A stretch of DNA of 64,000 nt, taken from the NCBI GenBank assembly GCA_001247695.2, contig LGRX02025929.1, forward strand, positions 33,746 through 97,745. Reading direction: 5' to 3'. Below are positions 34,731-44,700 of the stretch, piece after piece. Under the pieces are notes generated by a model. The model was not told the DNA's origin. It saw only the letters and a program-made list of their open reading frames with translations, and did not search any database. Every line of letters begins with the position of its first letter. The first letter of the stretch is position 1. Both the position numbers and the translations under genes were made by a program. The stretch is from Cymbomonas tetramitiformis. Its lineage: Eukaryota > Chlorophyta > Pyramimonadophyceae > Pyramimonadales > Pyramimonadaceae.

Positions 34731-37640
34731 ATGTACTCGGATGGAGATGAATTCCACGGTCGGTCGGGTCGTCGTGGCGGGGGTCGGGCCGGCGCCGCCC
34801 CCGGCTCAGCCGTGGGGTCCGGTCAGTCGGGATCTCGCGCTGCGGGTCTGTCGGTCGGCCCGGGCTCTTCGGAGTTCAGGGGCGCGGCTGGCGGATCGGA
34901 CAGCCGGGATTGGCGCTCCCGTAAAAGGGGGGGGGAGTGCGGCGTGCACTCGCACGCCAATACGGCGGTGAAGCCCTCGAGGTTACACCGGCGCGCACGC
35001 CCCTGAGGGCCCCTCCGGGGTTGTCTGGTGGCCCCCCCAGGGCCTCACCACCGAGAACCCCCTCACCAGCGAGAGTCAGTGGGGCTGAGCCAGTGTCCGA
35101 GCTCGCATTGAGCTCGGCGCTACGGCAGCCGGCGCGCCGGAAGCGTGTGTCGCCCGAAGCTCCGGCACCGGCGGCGAGCGCCAGCTCCGAGTCGGACTCG
35201 GACCGCTCTGCTAAGGGACTGAACCCCTCAGCGGCTCCCTTCTCCCCACTCCCTGCGTCCAGCAGGAGTGCGAGCAGTAGTAGGTTCGTCCGTCAGGAAC
35301 CGGCGCCGGGACCGGTAGCGTCCTCCCTCTCTCCCCTCGTGGAGTGCGAGCAAGGGAATCTCATCAGCGCCCCAGGGCGCTTTGAGATTTACCGAGCCAG
35401 TGACTGGAGCCCCCCTGCAGAAGGGGAGTTTGACGATGTCCGGCGCTCAGAGCGGCTGGACGTCGTCCAGTCACGGGAGCACGAGTCTCGCATCCGGCAC
35501 AATCCAGCTTGGCGAGGGGAGCGACGTCAATCCATGCTCGCATTGGCCCTCCGTCAATGGAGCACTTGGGCGCTGGACTCAGCGCAACGACGTGCAAGAG
35601 TCTCCCTGCCAGCTCGTCAGCGCGCAACCGCGCGGCTTGCGTGGGTCGCATGGAAGGCCAGAGCGGACCGGTCAGCGCATCAGCGCGAGCTCCAGCGCCT
35701 GGCATTCCAAGCTTGGAAGGACGTCACCCAGCAGGTCGCCCAACTTCAGGGCCTGTTTGTCAGAGGCAGTCGGCGTCGAGTCGAGTCCGCTTTCGCGGCA
35801 TGGCGCCGGCGTGTCGTCCAGTCACAGGGTCTGTGGCGCAGGGGCAGTCGACGTCGAGCTGGGGCCGCCTTCATGGCATGGCACCAGCAAACGATGCTCG
35901 CCAAGGAGAGGAGCACCTGGTGGGTTGGAGCCCGGAGCCACCGGATGAGTCAGATGGTCAGAAGGTGTCTCCGCGAGTGGCGCCGACTCCCCAGGACGAC
36001 CCCAGTCAGCTCGGACTCGTCCCAGGGAACGAGTGCCCGCCGTCCAGTAGGGAAAGCGGGAACCTCATCCGACGTCAGCTCTTGCTCGGATTCCGACCAG
36101 GAGTCTTGGTGGCAAGACATCCGTCGAGGCCTAAAGCGCCTGGGGAAAGACCACCCGCTGTCAGGGGTAATGTGGTTCCAGCTTAAGGACCATGGGCTCT
36201 CCGACGACGGCGCTTATCGCCTGGAGATCCACCAGCAGTCAGTCTCCGAGTCCAAGGGATTGATGCAGCAAAAGCGCGAGGACCCTCACAACTCCCTCGG
36301 GAGGTGTAGATTCTCTGCCTTTGCCATCAACGTCAGCAGACCAGGGGAGATAGTACGCCGAGGAGTGGACCTCCAGGAGGTAAGGAGAGCGGTCGTCGCT
36401 GCCGTCAGAATGAGCGGCCGCACCCGGAAGTCGCACAGGGGTCTTAGGAAGTCAGGTACAGCACCTCCGAGTTCCGCAGCCCCCGGTGGGAACTGGTCAA
36501 ACCGGTTTGCTCCCCTCTCGTCCTCATCGGAGGAGGAGCATCCCGCGGAACCTCCGAGGCCCAGGACTCAGGCGCCTAAGCCGAGCGGCCCCAGTCGCCC
36601 GGTGCCTCGCACCAGGAAGCCCAGTCGAGCACCCTCGGCCCCGCACCCCGGTCCGACTTCCTCAGGGGACACGTCGTCGTCCCCGGAGTCCACCTGGAGC
36701 AGGAACAGTCAGGATCTGCAAGAGCTGAAGGAAGCCTGGCAGAAGGAGTCTCAAGCTCGGGAGGCAGCTGCCGAGGCTCGCCTGGAACAGCTGTCTCGGC
36801 AACTCCAAGAGAGTCAAAGAGCTGCCGAGGAGCGCAGGATCTCCGATCAGCGCGCTGCCGAGGAACGCAGGGCCTCCGAGCAACGCGCTGTCGAAGAGCG
36901 CTGGGCTGCAGACCGGCTGGCCGCAGAAGCCCGGGAGACTGCCAGGCAGTTGGCTGTCGACGAGAGCGTCGCTCAGCAGGTAGCTGCTGATGAGCGGCGA
37001 GCAGCAGATCGGAGGTCGGCTGAGGCCCAGCTAGAGGAGAGGCTGCAGGCGGTCATAGAGCCACAAGTCCAAAGGCTCGCCCTGGTTCAGGCTACGCCCT
37101 CGGGGCCCGTGGAGTCAGACGCTCGAGGGCCCTCAGCGGCAGTGTCGAGTCCGGTTCAGGAGACGCCCATCTCCCGAGAGGGACATGAGCTGGTAGAGCC
37201 GGCTTCCGTCGTCACCTGTGACGTCGAGAACCGGGGCGTTCAAAGCCCGCCGGAGGAGTCACACGCGGGCGTGGCATCGCTTCCGCCGCACTCATGGGAC
37301 TATATTTCCCTTCCAGTGAAAGTCTGCGCCGCCCTCCGGCAACACGTGGTCGAGCATGGCAAACCGGGGGTCGACGCCCAGCGCCTGTTTTACGACGCCG
37401 CCCGTAGGTATCGTTCCCTTGGTCAGGTCGCTGGGTGCGTGCACACTACCAGTCAGATCAGGCAATGCCTGAAGGCGAGGGTCTCGGACGAGGACAGAGT
37501 CCTCGGGTCCCAGGTGATTTACAGTCTCACGGCGGCCGTAGCGCCCGTCGCAGAGAACTGCGCTCGCTGCGGGTGCGGGCACGAGGAGAGTCCGGTGCAT
37601 ATGTGGACATGCATGTCAGGTGGGCACGAGGAAAAGTGTA
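34731..37640 (+). pseudogene. gag-like ORF1 with Sfi1-like W repeats and coiled coil
   Basis: A likely start is ATG at 34731 (MYSDGDEFHG), reading into a run of nine G at 34926-34934. The long frame continues after a one-base shift, from 34937 (which has no ATG) to 37798. Domains: low-complexity Pro/Ser/Arg (to about 35520); then six Trp-ending helical units (around 35560, 35640, 35700, 35795, 35872, 35967) of the form xAFxAWrrr, like the centrin-binding repeats of Sfi1; then a Pro/Ser linker; then a long AEERR-type coiled coil (36700-37070); then CARCGCGHEES...HMWTC, a possible zinc knuckle. After about 37615 a different frame (37620-38018, LPVCGFC) looks more natural, so another shift is likely. 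Decayed gag-like product. Confidence 0.55.
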
Positions 37641-38245
37641 GTGGCACTCCTGAAGAAGGTGTACCTGCCGGTGTGTGGGTTTTGCTCCGCGGACGTGTGG
37701 CCCGGTGCTTTCGACAACTTCCCGGTTGTGTCACCGCCTCCGCTTGCTGCTGCAGCGGACACACCAGGAGACGGGGGGGGGATGGTCCCTCAACCTGAGC
37801 ACTCGGAGCCAAACGAGCCTCCGGAGGGGCCCGGTGTCAGCAGTCATGGAGGTCCCGGAGGCTCGGGGGGCGGTGACCCTGGAGGGCCAGGAGGTCCGGG
37901 GGGTCCGGGCGAGGATCCTGGCGGCGATGGGCCGGGTGAGGACGGGGATGGCGACAGCCAGTTCACCTTCTCGTCCTCTCGTTACAGGGAGTCCCGAAGC
38001 CATTACAGTCGTACGTAAGGACGAGCAGCACGCCCTTAAGGAGGCCCTCAGAGCCATGGAGAAGGCGGTGGACAGATACCACACAGAGGTGGAGGGGTCG
38101 TCCCACGTCTTTGGTCGGCTCCTCCGATTTGTTCGGCAGGTCAGGGAGGTTCGGGAACTGGAGCCGGTGCGCTACGCCATGGAGATGGGGATTAGTATCG
38201 GTCCACACCTACCCACAGCACCGTCCGTCCATCCACTGTCCGTCC
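37641..38245 (+). pseudogene. gag-like segment left of the nested insertion
   Basis: Frame 37620-38018 gives LPVCGFCSADVWPGAF and then a Gly/Pro/Asp-rich linker. After about 38005 coding moves to the frame containing KDEQHALKEALRAMEKAV and GRLLRFVRQVREV, a helical segment that runs into the DNA transposon end at about 38246. The continuation is at 51272. Confidence 0.55.
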
Positions 38246-38556
38246 ACTGTGGACGGACGGACGGACGGACGGACAATGGACCAAACATTCTTAACATTCT
38301 AACATTTCGCAAAATAGGGCTCCCATACTTAAGCCCATACTTAAGGAGGGTAACGCGTCGGCCCGCGTCGACGCCTGCGTTTTCCCATACTTAAGAAAAT
38401 TTAAATTTTTTCTTCATACTTAAGGAATGTACACTGACTCCCCCCTCCCCCCTAACCAGGGACTCAGGGGGTATAACCCAGTCGCATGCGAGTGTCAAAC
38501 GTGCGTCAGAGAGACGAACCCAACGACAGAGGTTGACAATCGTATACGATTGTCAA
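38246..38556. repeat. Left terminal inverted repeat
   Basis: Starts ACTGTGGACGGACGG, includes four CATACTTAAG motifs and GGGTATAACCCAGTCG, and ends with the first 22-bp palindrome. It is complementary in reverse to 50960-51271 with scattered mismatches. Confidence 0.9.
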
Positions 38557-38728
38557 GCAGGTGAGTCTTGGCGTCAGGTGTGCTGCACATAGACATATCG
38601 GGGCGTCCAAGGTTCAGGGTTTTAGTATATATGTTGTTATATATATATATGTTGGAGGAGTTGTAACCGGAGGTCATTTGCTCACACCTGCGTTCGTCAC
38701 ATAGAACCCCTTAGACTACCTCACCATT

Positions 38729-39229
38729 ATGCCCAGTATTGGAATATTGCAGTATTGGATATGGCCTTTCGATACTTTTACGTTTCGCGACTGCCAGTTA
38801 CAACAAGCCCAATGGGTTCCTGAAGACCGTTTAATTCTCCGCTTGTGGCGGCGAGCGCGGCAACAAGCTGAAGAAGACTGGGAGGACTTCGGGCAACATG
38901 CAGTTAATCTCAGGACCTATCACTGATGGAGTTTTTGGCCGATGTACGTCCACGGCCGTAGATCCAGCGAAAGGTTCGGGGTGAGGCATCTCGTGTACTG
39001 GTATGAGGGCGGGTGGATCTACCACCGATACTCAGATTTGGAGTGGCGGGGCTGGCGAAATAGACAACGCTACAGCGAAACTACGCACGGTGCCCTGACA
39101 GAGCTGGAAAGCGATCTGCTGCAGGAAGATGAAAGGAGATGCGCAGTTTGCGGGCGTATGTTCAGAATCTGCACCGTAACGCGCATAATTGATGCTAGCG
39201 CGTGCAATGAGGAGACGTATGCTTGGTAG
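38729..39229 (+). CDS. Small CxxC protein 1, with one in-frame TGA
   Basis: ATG at 38729. The frame runs 65 codons to TGA at 38924-38926 and continues open in the same frame (WSFWPMYV...) to TAG at 39227-39229, 167 codons in all. It is rich in Trp, Tyr and Arg. The C-terminal part has CAVCGRMFRIC (about 39140), a zinc-binding-type Cys pair followed by a third Cys. Layout (aromatic helical N-terminal part, CxxC) recalls the two following genes, suggesting diverged paralogues. TATA-like TTATATATATATA lies at 38636-38648. Either the TGA is an inactivating mutation or two short proteins are made; readthrough is possible. Function unknown. Confidence 0.5.
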
Positions 39230-39389
39230 CTAACACTTATGTCACGTGGGTGTACACAAATAAACCGTATACGTACATGTGTGAAAAACAATATGTTTCA
39301 TCACGCCGTGCATACCAAAACTACCCTCTAGACACTTCTGACAATCGTACACGATTGTCAGCACCGTGTTGCAAGGAAGTCCCGCGAAG

Positions 39390-39440
39390 TTTATTGTTAT
39401 ATAAGTAATGTTACATGTCTTTTATTCATTTATTTTCGCA
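39390..39440 (+). promoter_or_regulatory. TATA box and shared upstream motif
   Basis: TTATATAAG lies about 65 bp before the ATG at 39464. TTCATTTATTTTCGC at about 39425-39439 is repeated almost exactly at 39914-39929 (ATCATTTATTTTCGC) before the next gene. The first is followed by AG, so it could also be a splice acceptor. Confidence 0.45.
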
Positions 39441-39463
39441 GTAACAACCTAGCCTCCTACAAT

Positions 39464-39859
39464 ATGAATACTCCTCAGTTCATGGAAGACGCACTTGTTG
39501 AACTTGAACGTATGTATATCGAATACGAAAAATGCTGTGTGTGCCATTCCTGGAATTTGTTTTTATATCGCGAAGAAGTGTTCGTCGATCCTGCGCTGTT
39601 TCCTACACATGACCCCTCTGAGGCTAAATGGAGATTTATCCGCGAGACTCGGGAAAGATGGTATTTCCAACTGTTGGATGCGCATCGGTATCCTGCCACT
39701 ACTGCGCAATATACGTACACTCCAACGCAAGCCAACCCTGGCGCACTTACCCCAAAAACAATGGCGGTTCCCACCGATTTCATTCCGGAGTTGATTGACC
39801 AGGGCACAGGCTGTAATCCGGAACCGGATGACGACGGAAAGTGGTGCAATTGCCGTTAG
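39464..39859 (+). CDS. Small CxxC protein 2
   Basis: 131 codons from ATG to TAG. N-terminal acidic helix (EDALVELERMYIEYE), then CCVCHSW, then a charged and aromatic segment (KWRFIRETRERWYFQLLDAHR), and a C-terminal acidic tail with CNPEPDDDGKWCNC. The next gene has the same order: an N-terminal helix, a CxxC motif, RRTRFFLFF and a CNC near an acidic end. The Cys pairs suggest a small zinc-binding protein. No family recognised; no catalytic motif. It lies between two palindrome copies (39339 and 40541) with its paralogue and may be co-regulated with it through the shared upstream motif. Confidence 0.6.
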   Translation: MNTPQFMEDALVELERMYIEYEKCCVCHSWNLFLYREEVFVDPALFPTHDPSEAKWRFIRETRERWYFQLLDAHRYPATTAQYTYTPTQANPGALTPKTMAVPTDFIPELIDQGTGCNPEPDDDGKWCNCR

Positions 39860-39947
39860 GAAAAAAATACCTTGCTCCCATGCCTACTTAAGACGTGTTG
39901 TAGCGAGTTTTAATCATTTATTTTCGCGTTCAAGAACTTCCTGAGAA

Positions 39948-40379
39948 ATGGCGCTGACCCGGCAGGTTCAGCGCGTATTGCTTTGGTTAGATGGTTTTGA
40001 CGAGGATGAAGATATGATAAATAATGTGTCCATTTTCGGTCATACACCTTGCGTAAACTGTAATGCGGAAAACGTATATGTGCATTGCGAAAGGCCTATC
40101 ATTCAGGGAAATTGGGACTTGGACGAAATCTCTGCAGGATACCGTTATGTACGCCGAACTCGGTTTTTCCTATTCTTTACCTTGATGCATCTCGATCGAT
40201 TTCCCTCCAGGAACCCTTGGACGGGGAGGTGGGTAACGCCTAGAAATCTGAAAATACCTGTGGACAAGATAAATGATTTATTGTTACCGGAGCAGCGCGG
40301 TGAGAGTATAGATCAATATTTAGGAGCTTGCAACTGTGCGGCGGATATGCCAGACGAGGACTTGGACTTTGGCTTTTAA
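39948..40379 (+). CDS. Small CxxC protein 3
   Basis: 143 codons from ATG to TAA. Contains LLWLDGFDEDEDM, then CVNCNAENVYVHC, then YVRRTRFFLFFTLMHLDRFP, and ACNCAADMPDEDLDFGF at the C terminus. The arrangement mirrors the preceding gene, so the pair probably arose by tandem duplication followed by strong divergence. The acidic C-terminus with Phe could be an activation-like tail, which is speculation. Spacing to the preceding gene is 88 bp. Confidence 0.6.
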   Translation: MALTRQVQRVLLWLDGFDEDEDMINNVSIFGHTPCVNCNAENVYVHCERPIIQGNWDLDEISAGYRYVRRTRFFLFFTLMHLDRFPSRNPWTGRWVTPRNLKIPVDKINDLLLPEQRGESIDQYLGACNCAADMPDEDLDFGF

Positions 40380-40663
40380 CAACATGATAATTGTAACAAT
40401 TATTATAAGAAAATAATAGATTGTTCTAAGTAGTGTTTTATTCATACCCTGCATACTCCACACAGCTACCATTATCGCTACTTCCGTATACAGCGTTCTC
40501 ATCATTCCATACACGCAGTGCATGATCTAGTGCACCTGCTTGACAATCGTATACGATTGTCGCACGTGAGTATGGGTGTCCGACCCGGGTTCCACGACCT
40601 TCGGCTGTTTCGAAATATAAGGGGTTGAAGTAATAGATAAACGTCATTTTTTTTTGACTCATA

Positions 40664-41563
40664 ATGCATCTTCCGAACAACGTATTGTTAAAAATCTTTC
40701 AGGCCATTCCTTACGGACCTGATCATTCCAATGAACCGTTATATACGTATCTCGGGAATCTCTGCCGAATAAGATGTGTCTGCGTACAGTTCAATGATAC
40801 AATAATCGGGCGTGCGCAACCCGCGCTAAGTGTTGGGCTAGTCCCTTGCGGCAACGCTATCACCCGCTCTCTTCTTACCGCCTACATTTTTATTATGGAT
40901 GACGCCAACCTTCGTCTCTTAATTCACCGAGCCCATGTCTCCCTCCTACGCCTACAAAGCATTTTTCATCAAAAATATCCTGAAATGGTGGCTCCTAGCG
41001 GAATGTGCATGTCTCCGAAATTAATCGCGGACCACCTCAAAATGTTCGCGCTGGACACCATTCTTTTAACCCCACTGCCCGAGTCCCCCCACGAACATGT
41101 TTTACATGTGCGATTCAATTCGACTGAAAGATCAGAATCGTCCTCACTTCCCATCTTGGAATGGCAGATTCGATGTGGCGATGATACCTGCTCCCCATTC
41201 GTTTCCATGCTCCATGTGCCCAATGTTCCGTTAGTAAATATCAGTGTGTTGTTCCGTTACGATGACCTGTCAAACGCTGGGGTGTGGGCCATCGATAGCT
41301 TATCAAACGCGCCGGCAACCAATAGAATTTTGAATCGTTACCCCGATGTGTACATGACATGCCGGCTTGCGGCACGCGTGATACGCATTGTTGATCAATA
41401 TTTGCGCTCTGGTCGCTCCTATTTCCACCCGGTTCCCCGTGAAGAGAGTTTATTTGCCAAAGTATGCCAATGCATGACATATACAAGAAAAACACTTCAA
41501 CAAGATGAACTCGACAGTACAACGGATGGGCTCGGGGGATGGATCATAGCGGACGATTTATGA
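40664..41563 (+). CDS. F-box protein
   Basis: 299 codons from ATG to TGA. The N terminus reads LPNNVLLKIFQAIP (residues 3-16), and then, after an insert, LCRIRCVCVQFNDTI (about 32-46). This matches the F-box pattern LPxExLxxIFxxL...L..V.kvCk.fn.l. F-box proteins recruit substrates to SCF (Skp1-cullin) ubiquitin ligases. The remaining 250 residues have no recognised repeat (no Kelch, LRR or WD pattern) and would hold the substrate-binding part. TATAAG is at about 40616. Being inside a transposon it may direct host protein turnover in the element's favour; that is inference. Confidence 0.7.
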   Translation: MHLPNNVLLKIFQAIPYGPDHSNEPLYTYLGNLCRIRCVCVQFNDTIIGRAQPALSVGLVPCGNAITRSLLTAYIFIMDDANLRLLIHRAHVSLLRLQSIFHQKYPEMVAPSGMCMSPKLIADHLKMFALDTILLTPLPESPHEHVLHVRFNSTERSESSSLPILEWQIRCGDDTCSPFVSMLHVPNVPLVNISVLFRYDDLSNAGVWAIDSLSNAPATNRILNRYPDVYMTCRLAARVIRIVDQYLRSGRSYFHPVPREESLFAKVCQCMTYTRKTLQQDELDSTTDGLGGWIIADDL

Positions 41564-41715
41564 TCGGGTATGTGCAACATTTTTATTGTGCACGCAGATT
41601 GTATTATTACAATTAATTGGATATTTTGTGATACCCTGAATTGTATGTTTTGTGGGTGTCCTCGGTTCTAGGGTCGGAGCCCGCCAGTGTCAAATTTCCT
41701 AGCATTCATGCAGAT

Positions 41716-44700
41716 TTACACGCTAGGTACAGGGTCGGTGTGCTCGAGCAACTCTGCCGCGAGATCGTCTGGCATCTCGAAACCACCTTCTGGCTGATCA
41801 GCCTCCATACCCGTGTCTGGCTGCACAGTCTCCAAACCTAAAGCATCCGCGACTTCAGTCAATTCCATTACGTCGTCATCACCCACATTGGCCTTTTGTT
41901 TTTCTATCAGCGCTATGTCACCTGCTAGCACCTCGGAATACCGTGCTGTGGCCATTTTCACAACCTCTGCATCCATGTCGATCGAAAGGACATGCCTTTG
42001 CTCCATATACCCCGCCATGGAGGCTGGAGCCGTTCCGCAAGGAAATTCCATAACACGAGCATCCATGTTGCTGTACAAGCGCATCAGCTCACGGTAAAGA
42101 CGGATTGGCTTCTGAACGCTGCGAATATTTTGTCCATCTTCTTTCTTCAGGTACTCCTTAGGTGGCAGCGGTACCTCCTGTTCATAAACAGACAACACAC
42201 GCGAGTCTGAGTGTCGGACCTAGTGCACCTGCTCGACAATCGTATACGATTGTCACACGCGAGTCTGAGTGTCGGACCTAGTGCACCTGCTTGACAATCG
42301 TATACGATTGTCACACGTCAAGTCCGGGTGTCTGAGCTAGTGCACCTGCTTGACAATTTTGTTTAGCGGAGTTGCATTCATGACAAGATATGAATGCATA
42401 CCAGGATTCTTACCATGATGTTCGTGAACGCGTTCGCAAACTTTCCGACCGTTGTTCGCAGCGGGGCCCACTTCGGTAGTTTATTACTCTTTGAGGGATC
42501 TTCCACCAAGTGCAGCAACACATACGGTTGCAAAACGCTGACCGGACCAGCCGCATTATTACCTATGCGTCCTCCGCCTCGATTCCAGTATTGAACCGTT
42601 TGGTGGCATGTCCATTGCAGCGGCCATCCGTTGGTCGAAGCGCAGAAGGCATCGATGATTGCTTGCTGCCTCGATATCGCGCAGGTTTTTCCATTAATAG
42701 TCACGTTACTGCGGGTAGTCGAGTCCGGTAAGAATAGAATCACAATGCCACCATAATCCATAGTCGACATGCAAATACCACCCATGTATGAGTAGAAGTC
42801 CGTTGAATAGGTATCCCATACCTCCGAAAACAGCCCAAAAGGACCATCCACAAAGATCAGATCCACTCCATAGCGAGTGTGTTGCAATGTTTTTTCATTG
42901 CGCCAATTGACCATGACTTGATTGCTGCGTGCACTCTTATTCCTTTCGGCGAAAGATTCGTTAACCTGTGGAACATTGCTTTCATCAGTCTGCTTTGAAA
43001 TACATACGCAGCAAATACTTAATACATTGCAATGTAGATATTTGAACAGCTCTAACCTTTATTCCGAACTCCAGCAAACCCGTCAGAAGCTTCTTCAGCA
43101 ACGCATGATGGCACTTGTTGAAGTCCACCGGCTGCTGGACTCCCTCGGCAGCATGCAGCTCCTTGTGTTCGATTTTCAGCTCCATGAATTCAATCACCGC
43201 GCTCTTCGGCTCCCAATCAGGATCGAAAATCTCCGTTTCGTTCAGAGCATCCGGCATCCCCTCGCCCCGGCGTGACGCTTTCACACGGAGTTCCAGCCAT
43301 TCCCAAACGACCTGTAATACGCATCAGAATCAGTCTTCGAACTCAGAGACAGAGCAGACTCTAAGTCAAGGTAACGCCAGAGCTTGACAATCGTATACGA
43401 TTGTCACACTTCTCAGTGGATTTACCAACTGACCTTACATCCCCATGGCATGATCATCACAAGTGTATCAACGGGGTCACCTTCGCACTGAACGCGGCGA
43501 TCTCGTTATTGATATCTGGCATTTCTTTGGCTTCCATCATCCGCGACGCTGCCAGTACTGCAGGGGCCATATTAATGTGAGACCCAGCTCCTGCTTGAAT
43601 CGCCCATAGCAAATGCAGGCAGTTTTCCTCAAACCCCCTTTTCGTATGGGTGATGCCCAACGTCTGCAGAAACCATGCGAGGTCGTATACGGGTGCCTCA
43701 GTGTAGGCAGGGCCATAAAGCTTCGAAATCGTGAACGTAGCCCCAAAGCGACGGGCATTTCCAATCTCGATGTAGTCACCCGGCAAGGAGTGAATGTAGC
43801 ACAAGATCATACGCGTGGCTGCATAGCAAAACATAACTCTCATTAGGACTTGAAATCCTGCAACTTAAAAAAAATACTTGTGAGGACTAACTCACCAGCG
43901 CAATCCACAAGAGTCTTGTAGGTATGCATGGTATCCTGCGATGGCTTATTCACACTCTTGTCCATAGCCCTTCCTTCCTTGGAATCAACGCGCTTCCATC
44001 GTTTTGCTTTCATCATGCTCTTCATGACCTCATCGAAGCGTGCAGTGTAGAATTTATTGGAAGATTGGATTAACATCCACACCAGAAGCTTGGTTTCCAA
44101 ATCAGGCTCTCCGTGGACGTCCTGAATAAAAAAATGGTGATGATTTTGCACGTACGTCATATGCTGCGAATCACGGTACGTTACCCCATTAAAGTCATAG
44201 GGTCCCCAAGGGGTGTCAACGTTTAGTTTGAGTATAGTCTCCTGCGTATCCTCATCATCATCATAGACGTCCCTGATAGCCTCTGCGTGTTTATACCAAT
44301 CTGGGTATTTAGTCCAACCCATCAGCGAGGCAAACTTGGCCTTGGCAGATTCGATGACATCCTTGATGAAACCAAGACGATGACAATACGAGCTGAACTC
44401 AGTGCCAGTCAAAAACTTGCCCTTGCAACTGATCCCATATTTCTGGTAGAACTCCTTCCGTTTGTCCACATCGGCATTAATGCTCCTTCCTTCGCCACTT
44501 TCAGAACAAAGAAAAAATATCGTACATCAAACCCTAAGGCTGTTAGCGAGGTGCTTATAGCCTCTAGGGTAAGAACAGGCTGCAGTTCTTTCGGATAGTT
44601 CTTCAACTCCAGAGCTTCCTTCCGCCATTCCTCTCCCAGTTTTGGATCCAGTAACCGCAAAATCTGCAAGCAAGACACGTTGGACACATGTAAGGGGGGC

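Noticed and set aside
38534..38555. Palindromes as Rho-independent terminators
   Set aside because: There is no loop or U tract, they occur in introns, and the host is eukaryotic.
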